DNA of 64,000 nucleotides from Rhabdophis nuchalis (Eukaryota; Chordata; Lepidosauria; Squamata; Natricidae): positions 117,120,610 to 117,184,609 of the forward strand of contig CM077647.1 of NCBI GenBank assembly GCA_039707465.1. Reading direction: 5' to 3'. The translations under genes were made by a program, and so were the position numbers. Below, one piece after another: positions 45,780 to 55,718 of the stretch. Each line of letters opens with the position of its first letter. Position 1 is the first letter of the stretch. Below the pieces are notes generated by a model. That model searched no databases. It had not been told where the DNA came from and saw nothing but the letters and a program-made list of their open reading frames with translations.

Positions 45780-46178
45780 CTATCTGTACACAACATATAA
45801 CTCCCTGCCCAGTGTCCAGCAAGAGTCCAGCTGAGCTGCTGATGCGGCGATTACTGTGAACCATATTAGACAGGCTACACCCAACCTACACAGCCCAACC
45901 CCCATAGGAGGTGCAGGGAAGTACTTGAACGTTTCAACCGGGGGACTGGGTGTTTGCTCAAATATGCATCGGAGGCACGAAATGGTCAAATTACAAAGGT
46001 AACTGAGCCCTGTTCTTACAGGATCTGATTAGATGATGGACGAATATGGCAGCACCCCATAGATCAGCTACGGTGCTGCAACCAATCGGCAAGTGCAGAC
46101 ACTGGATGACCACAACCACAACCACATCATGACCAGACACCCAAGGCCACCTACTAGCCCCAATACCTTGTTCTAGAT
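45780..46178 (+). pseudogene. Gypsy integrase C-terminal remnant
   Basis: Fragments SPAELLMRR, ILDRLHPTYTAQPP, FQPGDWVFAQ and a decayed KGKVTE...I-RLDDGR-W-RHIDQLR region in shifting frames, the region after the catalytic core in Gypsy integrases. The DDE core itself is absent, deleted together with RNase H. Confidence 0.6.
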
Positions 46179-46398
46179 CAGTGGCAGTCAACCTGGTCCC
46201 TACTGCCCACTAGTGGACATTCCAGCTTTCATGGTGGATGGTAGGGGTTTTGTCCAATACTGACTTTCCTTTTTTAATTTAATTGACTTCTCTACTTTAT
46301 AAATCACCATAACTGTGGAACTGGTGGGCGGTTAGGAAATTTACTACTAACAGAGATACAAAAGTGGGCGGTAGGTATAAAAAGGTTGACTGCCCCTG
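46179..46398. mobile_element. hAT-type MITE nested in Gypsy, perfect 8-bp TSD
   Basis: TIRs CAGTGGCAGTCAACCT and AGGTTGACTGCCCCTG. TTCTAGAT on both sides (46171-46178, 46399-46406). Sister of the 35028 copy in the opposite orientation. Confidence 0.92.
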
Positions 46399-46477
46399 TT
46401 CTAGATGAACCCCTGATTCCACCACCCAAAGCATACTCATTGGGAGACTCACCTGCTGATTCCAGAAGGGTTACAAT

Positions 46478-46715
46478 TGTGAAGTCTCCAGCAAATGGTG
46501 ATGCAAAGGTTCCAACAACAGAGAGGGAGCCAGGACATGTTCCCTCTCTAGTGCCGGACAAAGAACTGAGAACCAGCCGATTGGTTTTCCCTCTGACAGT
46601 TTAGGTATAAAAAGCTGTCAGAAGAACTGAGAGTTGTTCTAAGCTGTTCTGTTGTTCTAATAAAGAAGTAAATGGTTGAACGTCTCCATTCTCCTCAGTC
46701 GCTCAGTACTGAGCA
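46478..46715 (+). repeat. 3' LTR of Ty3/Gypsy element
   Basis: Starts TGTGAAGTCTCC and ends ACTGAGCA, 238 bp. It contains TATAAAAAGC (about 46606) and AATAAAG (about 46660) as probable promoter and poly(A) signals. TSD CTTCC follows. Confidence 0.8.
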
Positions 46716-48433
46716 CTTCCTGTGGGGCTCTAAGGAGTCTGGGTGGGCAGGCGAGGAGTGGTTGGGAGGGGAGGGGCAAGTAGAGGCTGGCAAGGCACCC
46801 CTTGACATGAGTGACATCAAGTTGGCCATGGCCACCCAGTCACGTGACCATCTAGCCATGGCCACCCAGTCAGTCATTAGACAGATCATATTAATGGTCC
46901 TTGGAATTTAAAATTATGAATTAAGTGGTCCATGAGGTCCAAAAGGTTGGTGGCCATTGATCTAAAGAAACTTGACTGTCTTGCATGGCCTCACTTGTTC
47001 AGCAATGGTCTGGTTTGCACATGCACGAGAATGGAGGTCCGGCTTTGAGTACAGAGTGGGACTCAGGGGCCGTTTTGCCCCAGGAGGATGTCGCCAGCCC
47101 TCACTGACCACCTTCGAGAGCTGGCTCAGCAAGCTGGTATGCCGGCCATCACACCGGGCCGTTTTGGGAGTGGAAGACGAGCAGAGGGTGTGGCGGCAGG
47201 GCAAGGAACAGCGGAGTGAGGAGCGAGGCCCGATTCGGCCTAAATCAGCCTAGCACGGCCGGGCACAGGAGAGGAGGTAGCGCGGCAGGAGAGGAGGTAG
47301 ACTTGCAAAGCCTGGACGCTGGGGGCAATCGATCATTCGATCGGGCCGGGAGGACATTCCATCGGGCCGCGCGAGAACGCGGCGGATCGTGCGGCCTACA
47401 CCCGGCCCGACCTGACTGTTCCCCACCTGACACGGGGCTGGAGTGGCAGGAGCGGCTGCAGAGTGAGGAAAAATGGCTGAAGTATGTTGGAAGAGCAAGG
47501 AGTAAGGAGGAGTCGGGAAGGAGTGGACGTGAGAGGAGAGTGGAAGAGAGGAAATGAGAGGGAAGAGAAAGGGAGAAGAGAGGAAAGAGAAAGAAGGAGA
47601 AAGATGGAGGAGAAGGAATGGAATTAGAAGGAAGAAGTGAATGGATGGAGGAGTGGGCCGAGCAGCCGGGTCGTGGAGTGGAGGAACTAAAGAACCGAGG
47701 AGGAAGAACTGTGGAGTGCTTGCACAGGGCAGGAAGATCCAAGCTGAGCCAGCACAGGCGAGCATTTGCCATCGAGTCGTGCGGCGTACCAACTGGCCGC
47801 GCAGCACCTATGCGGACTGAGGCCTGTGTGGCCGAAGAGGACAGATGGGTGGAGCCCCTGCAAGGGGCAGAATGATCGGCAAAGCTGTGGTAAGGCAGCT
47901 CTAAGACAGCCAAGAATCATCGCTAGCCACAGCCTATTCGAGCTGGAACTGTGGCTTTATTGGACTAGCTGGGGTGTGAGAGAGACTTGATGGAGTTTTG
48001 GACCATACCCCTTTAATCGGACTGCCAAGACTATCCCAGCATTATGCTGATTTGATCCTTTTATCATCTGTGATCCTTCCCCATTTGTCAAATTATTGGA
48101 CTGACTGACAGACTTTTAATTCCACCTACCCTAATGGATTTGTTATCTTCCCATTTCAACTAACCTGGACTTTACACCTTACTCGATATTGACTATGACT
48201 CAGACTTGCGACCAAATTCCCCTCGGGCTTTATGGCCTCCGTGTTTTACTTAATTTATGTATTCAAGGTGAGATCTCCTTTGCCTGTGAGAGTCTCCCCT
48301 CTCGCAGGCGTGGCCCCCTGATCTATCACGGGCCCACCTCGAGGATGGACTGATTGCTCCTGAGAGGTGGCCGAAGCATAATCTAAGGGGTTTTTTATTT
48401 AAATTTTTAATCCGGATTTTAGGGGGTCCCAGG

Positions 48434-49189
48434 GTGAGGGATGGGTCTGGGCAGTCAGCAGTGGGTTGGAGTACCGGGCTGGCCAGCGGAACTAGGAGGT
48501 CTATTAAGGAGGGGGAGGGGCGTTGTTCCTATGGAGGGTGTTTCCATTGGTACGGTCCTGGGGAGGGCAGGGGTGATGGGACACAGGGCGCCCATAAAGA
48601 GTTGGGGAATCGTGGCCGCTGGTTACAAGCGGTCACTTGCCCCAACCCCCTGTACTCCCCTCGAGGGCTAGGTGGTCAGGGATTACAGAGCCGGGGCCCT
48701 AGGCTGATGTTTTGTAACGCCAGGTCTGTGGTGAACAAAGCCCCCCTCATTAACGACCTAGTGTCCGAGGGGGACACGGACCTGGTGGGAATAATGGAAA
48801 CCTGGTTGGGCCCCGAGGGAGGTTTATCCCTCATGGATATGTGCCCACCAGGCTACCGTGCATTTCATCAGCCTAGAGGTTGTTCCTCTATCCTCATCCT
48901 GTTAGATCTCTCAGTGGCTTTTGATACCATCGACCATGGTATCCTTTTGCGCCGACTGGGGGGGTTGGGGGTGGGAGGCACCATCTTAGGGTGCTTCTCC
49001 TCCTACCTCTCGGTTCGGTTGCAATTCATGTTGACAGGAGGGCAGAGGTCGACTTCTAGGCCCCTCACTTGTGGGGTGCCACAGGGGTCAGTCCTCTCAT
49101 CACTCCTGTTCAACACGTATATGAAGCCGCTGGGTGAGATCATCCGTGGGTTTGGGGTAGAATACCATCTGTACGCTGATGACACATAA
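48434..49189 (+). pseudogene. L2-like ORF2: endonuclease N-terminus fused in frame to RT
   Basis: A 251-codon open frame. Residues about 90-155 (LMFCNARSVVNKAPLINDLV, DTDLVGIMETWLGPEGG) are the start of an APE-type endonuclease, with the N and E positions of the active site visible. At about residue 156 it switches directly to RT: LILLDLSVAFDTIDHGILLR, TCGVPQGSVLSSLLFNTYMK and ending YHLYADDT. In intact relatives over a thousand bases separate these. The remaining endonuclease and RT fingers are lost, yet the frame stays open across the junction. Confidence 0.7.
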
Positions 49190-49333
49190 ATACTAAATAG
49201 TTAGTATTTATGTACGTTTATTGTTTTAAATTTTGTATTCTTTTTAACTGTTTTTAATTCCCTGTGCCCCGCCTCGAGTCCCTTCGGGGAGAGAGAGCGG
49301 GTTATAAATAAAATTCGATTCGATTCGATTCGA
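49190..49333 (+). mobile_element. L2-like 3' end nested inside the L2-like copy (h)
   Basis: The codons for YADDT are followed by 3' UTR sequence with the family hairpin (49267-49302) and a (GATTC)n tail, after which the host frame resumes at TACATCTCTACT (YIST). This is a short, extremely 5'-truncated insertion. A 28-bp palindrome with 12-bp arms built on CATAAATACTAA lies at its 5' junction (49185-49212). Confidence 0.8.
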
Positions 49334-50165
49334 TGTACATCTCTACTCCAAACTACCCCAACGATGCCGTTGAGGTGATGTCCCGGTGTTTGAAGGCCGT
49401 ACGGATCTGGATGGGCAGCAACAAACTCAAACTCAACCCGTCCAAGACCAAGTGGCTGTGGTTTCCGGCCTCCCGGTTTAGCCAGTTGACACCATCACTG
49501 GCCATGGGGGGCGAAGTTTTGGCCCCTGTGGAGAGGGTGTGCAATTTAGGAGTCCTCCTGGATTCCTGGCTGTCCCTGGAGGATCAGGTGGCGGCCGTGG
49601 CCAGGGGGGCATTTTACCAGGTCCGCCTGGTCTGCCAATTGCGCCCCTTACTTGACCGGGAGGCCCTTCGCACAGTCACTCAAGCGCTCGTGACTTCTCG
49701 TCTGGACTGCTGTAACGCTCTCTACATGGGGCTCCCCTTGAGATGCACTCAGAGGTTGCAGTTGGTCCAGAATGCGGCCGCACGGGTGATTATGGGTGCC
49801 TCAAGGCAATCCCACATAACACCGCTCCTGCGCGAGCTGCACTGGCTGCCTGTGACCTTCCGGGTGCGTTGCAAGTTTTTAATGACCATCTTCAAGGTGC
49901 TCCATGGCACGGGGCCTAGCTACCTACGAGACCGTCTACTGCCCCATATGTCCCTATGACCGATACGCTCTCACAGAGAGGGGTTACTCCGGGTGCCGTC
50001 AACCAGGCAGTGCCGGTTGGCGACGCCCAGGGGTAGAGTCTTCTCTGTGATGGGCCCAACACTCTGGAACGCTCTCCCCCCTGAACTCCGTGTCATCTCG
50101 GACCTCCGCTTGTTCCGCCAGCGGTTAAAAACGGACTTCTTCCAACAAGCCGGCCTGGCATGATT
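49333..50165 (+). pseudogene. L2-like RT C-terminal part after the nested insert
   Basis: A 208-codon frame with LNPSKTKWLWFPASRFSQLT, ERVCNLGVLLDSWLSLEDQV, SRLDCCNALYMGLPLRCTQR, LRELHWLPVTFRVRCKFLM and FKVLHGTGPSYLRDR, then a stop at 49957 where relatives read an Arg. The remaining ALWNALPPE block continues in the same region to 50163. Confidence 0.8.
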
Positions 50166-50395
50166 TCACTCGACACTGTACTGCTTTTAGTTGACCAAAG
50201 TTTTAATTCTGGGGTTTTAATATGGGTTTTAGCGCAGGGTAGGTTTAATTTAATTCAGTTTTAAGAATGTTTATATGTATATTTATATTTTATATTCCCT
50301 GTGCGCCGCCCCGAGTCCCTATGTGGTGAGATGGCTGCGGCTTATAAACTCGAATAAACTATAAACTATTAAACTAATGCTGAACATCTGACAGC

Positions 50396-50668
50396 CTTAA
50401 CACAGAAAATATAATGTAAACTGGATTAAAGAGGAAAGTTGCTTACTTTGGCATTAGAGATTAAGGAATGGCTGTCTGCTGAGATTAATTTGTCCCCATT
50501 TTAGCTCTGGTGGACTGCACTAAGTTTTATCAGGAGCAAGATTTCATGTAACTGGATCTCAGCAAACTGCAACACAAGCTGTCAGTTGCCTAGTAGAAAA
50601 TGCAAAACATTCAGGTTTGTTTTGCTTTTGTCACTTTTAAAGTACCTTTTCTATCTCAATAGACAGCA
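50396..50668. other. No assignable feature
   Basis: Unique-looking sequence. Confidence 0.3.
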
Positions 50669-50736
50669 ATACCTGGATTATTTTGTCTGATTTCCAGAGC
50701 TAAGCAGGGTCAGGTTTGGCTCCCATGTGGAGAAGA
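50669..50736 (+). ncRNA. 5S rRNA-derived fragment (pseudogene or 5S-SINE head)
   Basis: ATACCTGGATTATTTTGTCT, GATTTCCAGAGCTAAGCAGG and GTCAGGTTTGG align with the 5S rRNA stretch containing the pol III box A/C region (GTCTGATCTCGGAAGCTAAGCAGGGTC-GGCCTGG). Only about 70 of 120 bases remain, with substitutions, so it cannot be a functional 5S gene. Confidence 0.6.
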
Positions 50737-51575
50737 TCCCTTCACAAAATATAAATCTATAGACTAGAGAAAACTAGGAAAATGAAAATGTGTTGCGGAA
50801 GGAAAGAATGCCAAGCACTTTTGTTTCATTGCTAAGCCAAAAAAACCTACTTGTTTATATTTATGAAGCCTTGAAGGACCAAGGCTGACTTGAAGGAGTC
50901 TTGACCTGACCATAGAAAAAGAAAGACAATATTTAATGAATGTTTAGCCTTACATATTAAAAATAACAATTTAAAAACTTGGAATAAATGCTTACTGCAG
51001 TGTTGCCCTGCTCCTCAACACAGCTATTCCATAAAATGTCTCTAATTGTCCACTGATGCAAATGAGTTCTCATTAGTTCTTGGATCCACTGTAAAGCATT
51101 TTGAATATTTTTGTGCTTCATTGATCCTTTGTATAAGCCATAGGAAAAGTGCAAATGGAGAGATGCTCAAGAGTTCCTTTCACTGACATGAACAAATATG
51201 TCTTTGCAGCCTGAGGTACATACACATTCAATCTGTCCTTTGTTATCCATAAAAGTTTGCCATGTGGAGTAATAATTGTAATAGAGTTCCATTGTGAACA
51301 GTGTGCTACTAAAACTAAACCAATAGATGCTTTCTTACTGGTAAGGAAAAATGGTTCTGAATTCTAGTATTATTCTTTGGTGAATTTTGGCAACCCACTG
51401 TTGGTGAAAGAAGCACTAGTGAGATAGAATTTGTTTGTTTGTTTGTTCGTTCATTTGTTCATTCATTGGTTGATTTAACTACCCATGTCACATTAGTTTG
51501 CCTACATTATACTTTGTAAAAATAATTATTTACAATAATTCAATTGAACAAATGATACAAGGTTCAAATCATCTA
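50737..51575. other. No assignable feature; short TTTG/TTCA repeats
   Basis: A simple (TTTG)n-(TTCA)n run at 51430-51472. Otherwise unique-looking AT-rich DNA. Confidence 0.35.
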
Positions 51576-54330
51576 AGCTTATGCGCCAATAATAAGCTAT
51601 AGTGATGATGAGATTGAAGAGTTTCATGATGATATGGCTCGACTTCAAGACAAAGAAAAATGCTGATACAAAATACTAATGAGTGACTTGAATGAAAGAA
51701 TAGGAAGAATACTAATTGGAGAAAAAGCAACTGGCCCATATGGAAGTGGTGGACAAGATAATATAATTAACATACTAGTAGATTTTGCTGAAGGACAGGA
51801 TCTGGAATGACCTGCCCCCCGACCTCCATACAATCGCGGACCTACGCCTCTTTCGCCGGGCTTTAAAAACATACTTTTTTCATGTGGCCGGCCTGGCATA
51901 GTATTTTATTAGTGATTTTTAACTTGGGTTTTAATTATGAATTTTTAGCACTGGTTCTTAACTTGATATAATTTATTTTAATTATATTTGATTGTATTTA
52001 TGACTCTGCTTTTATTATTCCTGTGCACCGCCTTGAGTTCCATTGAGGAGAGAAATATAATAAAATTAAAATTAAATTAAATCTTTATGTCATAAACACA
52101 TTTAACAAGAAAAAGGCTAGCAGAATATGGATATGGAAGAGTCCATCTGGTACACAAGCAAAATTGACTACATTATGTCATGTGATAAAGCCATATTCTG
52201 AAATTGTACTGTCATCAATCACTGTTGGAAGTGACCATAAAATGATATGAGCTGAAGTGAATATAGACTGTCAAAAACAGCATATGAAAATGAAAATAAA
52301 GAGTGATAAGCTTTTAGAGAAGAGTAGCAATTTTGAGGTTAATTTACCAAATCACTTCACTCTATTGCACGAGTTGGAAGAAATACTTAACAGTATGGAA
52401 CTAAATTAACAAAGATTCATGCCCTTGAATTTGCTGCATATATAGCACCACAAAAAAATATTTTGTACAGTCAAAAATCTCTGCTGAAACTATTGATTTA
52501 ATGAAAAAAACAGCAGACAATGAAGAATACTGAAAGTTTTATTAATAAACTGGAGTACATTGAACTTTACAAGATCATCCAAGAAGAAATGTGTCAGTTT
52601 AACATGAAGCTTGTGTAAAAGGCAATTGAAGAAAACAAAGGGATGAAAAGAGCAAAATGCAAGCTTATAAATACATGAAAGAAGAATTTTGTATTAATAC
52701 ATGAAGATGGCTCTGGGTGTAGAACATGACAGGAAATGTTAGAAATAATTGGAAAATTCTATTCAGTGCTATACAAAGATCAAGATTGCTCAAAAGTAGT
52801 AACACCCACAAAAGAGGAGAAGCCAGATATCCTAGTAGCGGAATGCCATAAAATCAGTGAAAAATGGCAGTTTCAGAAAATGACAGTGTGTATTATGGTT
52901 GAAATACTGAAAGCTGATTGTCATAGTTTACACAAGATACTAGCAAATCTATACTCAAGATGCCTCAGAGAAGAAAAAATATCTGGTGTGATTTTTATCC
53001 ACAATGCTGAAAATGCTGAAGTGATTCTTATACACTTATACAAGGGGCCTGAGATTATATAAAGAACTATCATCCAATAAGCCTTCTTTCAGTCATCTAT
53101 AAGGATAATAGTAAAAAGAATATTGAGAACATTAAATGATGTACAACCAAAGGAGAAGGCAAGGTTCAGAAGTAGTTAGAGCACAATGGATCACATCCAG
53201 GTTGTTTGGCAAGACATTGAAAGCCACAATGAGTACACCATCCTCTGTTCATGGCTTTCATTGACCCCAAAAAGATATTTGACTCAGTATTCCAGCAAGC
53301 AATAATCAATGCATTGCTCAAAGTATAGACACTGTTTACTAACTAAGCTACTACCTAAACTTACTGCAATAAATATATGAAAAAACAATGACAATAATTT
53401 GCTTTAATGATCTTAAAGTGAAAATCAACATACAACAAGGTGTATAACAAGGTGATACAATAGCACATATCCTTTCCTCAGTCTGCCTTGAAGTATTTCA
53501 CAAACTAGCCTGGGCAAAAAATGGAATAAAAATTAATGGCACTTATTTAAACCACTTAAGATTTGCAAATGATGTTGTTCTTGTCTCACATGACCCAGAA
53601 GAGTTACAAAGACACATGCAAGAGCTGCTCAAAGCAGGAGAACCATTTGGCTTAAAAATAAACCTGGGGGGGGGGGGGAAACAATTTATGTTTAATAAAT
53701 TTACTAAGGAAAGAAATAATTATATCGGTAGAAGAACTAGACATAGAAATACATATACTGGTAGCTTGGCCAACAGATCTCAATGGAAGATGATTTTTTT
53801 TTAAAAAAGGAAATTGAACAGTGTGATAAATGTGGTTGGCAGGCATTTGGTAAGTTAACTGTGATTTTCAGGACTTATCTCCCTCTATGCTTGAAGAGAA
53901 AAGTTTTTTTTATCAGTGTGGGCTACCTGTTCTAACATGCTAGTGAAACATGGACACTAACTTTGCAATCAATACAAACTCTACCAGGAGTGCAAAGAGC
54001 CATGGAAATATATATGCTCAGCATCACAAGACAAGATAGAAAGACCTGCACATAGATTAGAGAGCAAATGAAAATATACAAAACCATCAAAAGAATAAAA
54101 GAAATGGAAATGGACTGATCACATAGCAAAAAGAACTGATGACATGTGGACTAAAGCAGGCATAGGAAGCATTCACAAGAGACCTAAAACAATATGGAGC
54201 AATAACATCTGTAAGTATTGCGGGCCCAACAGGCAAGGAAAGCTCAAGACCATATTGGTTGGAAGCACGCAGAAGAGGCCTTCATCCTGCAGTGAATAGA
54301 CAATGGCTAGAATGATGATGATGATGATTT
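51576..54330 (+). mobile_element. RTE-like LINE, 5'-truncated and decayed, split by L2
   Basis: Begins in the endonuclease (SDDEIEEFHDDMARLQDKEK, ILMSDLNERIG) and continues after the L2 insert with INTFNKKKASRIWIWKSPSG, AKIDYIMS and VGSDHKM-like blocks. RT blocks follow: EIIGKFYSVLYKD (about 52740), CLREEKIS, an NYHPISLLSVIYK-like region, MDHIQVVWQ, FIDPKKIFDS (about 53260), IQQGV-QGDT, LRFANDVVLVSHDPEELQ (about 53555-53600), LKINLGG and KQFMFNKF. The C-terminal domain shows CETWT-like and AM-I-MLSITRQD blocks. It ends in (GAT)n. Numerous stops. BovB versus other RTE assignment is undecided. Confidence 0.7.
51804..52080 (+). mobile_element. L2/CR1-like LINE 3' end (i) nested in the RTE-like LINE
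   Basis: Begins GGAATGACCTGCCCCCCGAC (the WNDLPPD block), runs through FRRALKTYFF and the decayed hairpin to an (AATTA)n tail. ATCT flanks both ends (51800-51803, 52081-52084). Removing it restores GQDLYVINTF of the host endonuclease in frame. Confidence 0.85.
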
Positions 54331-54460
54331 CTTATACATTTCTCTGGCTTCATCTGACCTCATTTCTGGTGAGCCACTGACCACATAGTTTGGCTTACAC
54401 ACTCAGTCAGGTATAGGCACTTTAGTGTTTCTAGTGGGAGTTCTGGCATGACTACAAAAT

Positions 54461-55153
54461 CTAAGCTGGTTGCAACTTAGAAAGGGCCAAAGCCAGTGCT
54501 GCTCTGAACTGTATTGTTATACACCACCTTTGCAAATGGGAGCAGGTCTGCCCAATTCTCTTGCTGATATAACACCTCAGACACTGCTCCAAAATACCAT
54601 TAGTACATTTGCAGGCACCATTAGTCTGAGGATGATGCAAAGATTTAAGACCTTGGATGATTCCTAACAATTTCAATAACTCTTGGCAGAACTGAGAGGT
54701 GAATAACACTCTTCAATCGGAAATAGTTATTTTGGGGGTCCCATGCAGATGATAAATCTGTTGCACAAACAGATTTGCCAATGTTTGTGTGGAGGGGATT
54801 TTTGAGGATGCTACAAAATGTACTTGTTTTGAGAAGAAATCAGTGGTGAGCCAAATTACAGTGTTCCCAGAGCTTTCAGGTAGCTCAACAATGAAATCCA
54901 TGGAGAATTATTTCCAAAGTGCTGAGGGGTTAGCCACCTGCTGCAATAGCCACCTTCACATGCCCACCATTCCTTTTGCAGCTTCACATATACTAGCCAC
55001 ATGGCATTTAATGTCTTGCTTAGCCACCAAAATTGATGTTGGACCAGATGTATGTAGGGTTTTAATGAAACGAAAATATCCTGCATTTTTAGAGTCATGA
55101 CTCCTCTGCAACACTAAGTGTCTTTGGCTGGTGAGAGTTTGATTCCCACCCAT
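54461..55153 (-). pseudogene. Gypsy integrase remnant (second lineage)
   Basis: Overlapping minus-strand frames give a C-H zinc-binding-like segment (RHLVLQRSHDSKNAGYFRF, CHVASICEAAKG), then the core MDFIVELPESSGNTVIWLTT, DFFSKQVHFVASSKIPSTQT, LHGTPKITISD, LFTSQFCQELLKLLGIIQGL and HHPQTNGACKCTNGILEQCL. Integrase inserts the cDNA into the genome. The first two catalytic Asp positions are present, but the Glu expected after HPQTNG is Lys. The frameshift between blocks also kills it. Confidence 0.75.
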
Positions 55154-55399
55154 GCAAGCCCATTACACATGTACACATTGTCTGTTTTTAAAGAACCATG
55201 TCTTGGAGCAGGGCTGCTTTCATTTCTAGGTCATGTCCTGAGCCAAATTGGGCTGCATTTTCTGTTGGGTACTGGTGGTGACCAGTGCCGCTATTTGATT
55301 GAAGGGGATGATGGCATCAACCATCTCTTCCTTGGCACTACTATACTGGGGCACTCTGGACAAGGAATCTGCTAGGAAGTTTTCCCCCTCAGGCATGTG

Positions 55400-55702
55400 G
55401 GGGATTTAATGTGAAATTAAACCAATTGAAATATACTCACCTCACTTGTTTAGGAGACAACTTGTGGGTAGTTTTCAGTGCCCCCAGATTCTTATGATCA
55501 GTCCAATTCTTGCCCCCTTTCAGGAAATGTTGCCATGTGAGTAATGCCCATTTCACTGCATAAGCATCTTTCCTCCTAAACCATCCATCTATGCTCCGGC
55601 TCAGTTTTTTGAAGTGTAAGCGCATGGTTGTAAGAGTCCCTTGGGATCCTTCTGGTAAAGGACCACTGTGACTGCTACACTATTTGCAATTGCTTGAATG
55701 AT
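55400..55702 (-). pseudogene. Gypsy RNase H-region remnant
   Basis: DAYAVKWALLTWQHFLKGGK, NWTDHKNLGALKTTHKLSPK matches the E-LA-K-A---W-H-LEG...TDH-NL--L--T--L--RQ block. It is cut at 55702 by the L1 insertion, and the upstream RT continues at 57853. Confidence 0.75.
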
Positions 55703-55718
55703 GAAAGAGATATTGGGG

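Larger units (their letters stand above)
43365..46715 (+). mobile_element. Ty3/Gypsy LTR retrotransposon (Mag-like), internally deleted
   Basis: TSD CTTCC at both ends (43360-43364, 46716-46720), LTRs TG...CA. Order: 5' LTR, gag from ATG 43711, zinc knuckle, protease, RT, a deletion of RNase H and most of integrase near 45735, integrase C-terminus, a nested hAT MITE (46179-46398), 3' LTR. It is inserted in a hAT-like element. Multiple stops show it cannot encode a working polyprotein. Clade assignment rests on gag and RT resemblance only. Confidence 0.85.
42855..46959. mobile_element. hAT-like element with coding fragment, copy 2, hosting Gypsy
   Basis: TIRs CAGTGTTCACCAA and the complement of the right end CAATGGCCACCAA. 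Flanks ATCTAAAA (42847-42854) and ATCTAAAG (46960-46967) match 7/8. Left part 42855-43364 and right part 46716-46959 align collinearly with 14145-14819. The gap is filled by a complete LTR retrotransposon. The empty site is visible in copy 1 as CAACTGCTTCCTATTGTGGC. Confidence 0.75.
46990..50395 (+). mobile_element. L2/CR1-like LINE, long copy (h) with GC-rich 5' region
   Basis: The only L2-like copy here that reaches upstream of RT. The GC- and CpG-rich leader (about 47030-47900) contains a tandem GGCAGGAGAGGAGGTAG-type duplication at 47266-47302 and a purine-rich block. The coding part starts with endonuclease sequence, jumps to RT (see the 251-codon frame), is interrupted by an L2 3' end at 49190-49333, and continues to ALWN--PPELRVI and the 3' hairpin at 50306-50340. 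The exact 5' boundary is uncertain. Confidence 0.75.

Noticed and set aside
47245..47913. 222-codon minus-strand open frame
   Set aside because: It lies antisense to the GC- and purine-rich leader of an L2-like LINE. The product is Ser/Pro/Leu-rich with no domain, as expected by chance in stop-poor GC-rich DNA.
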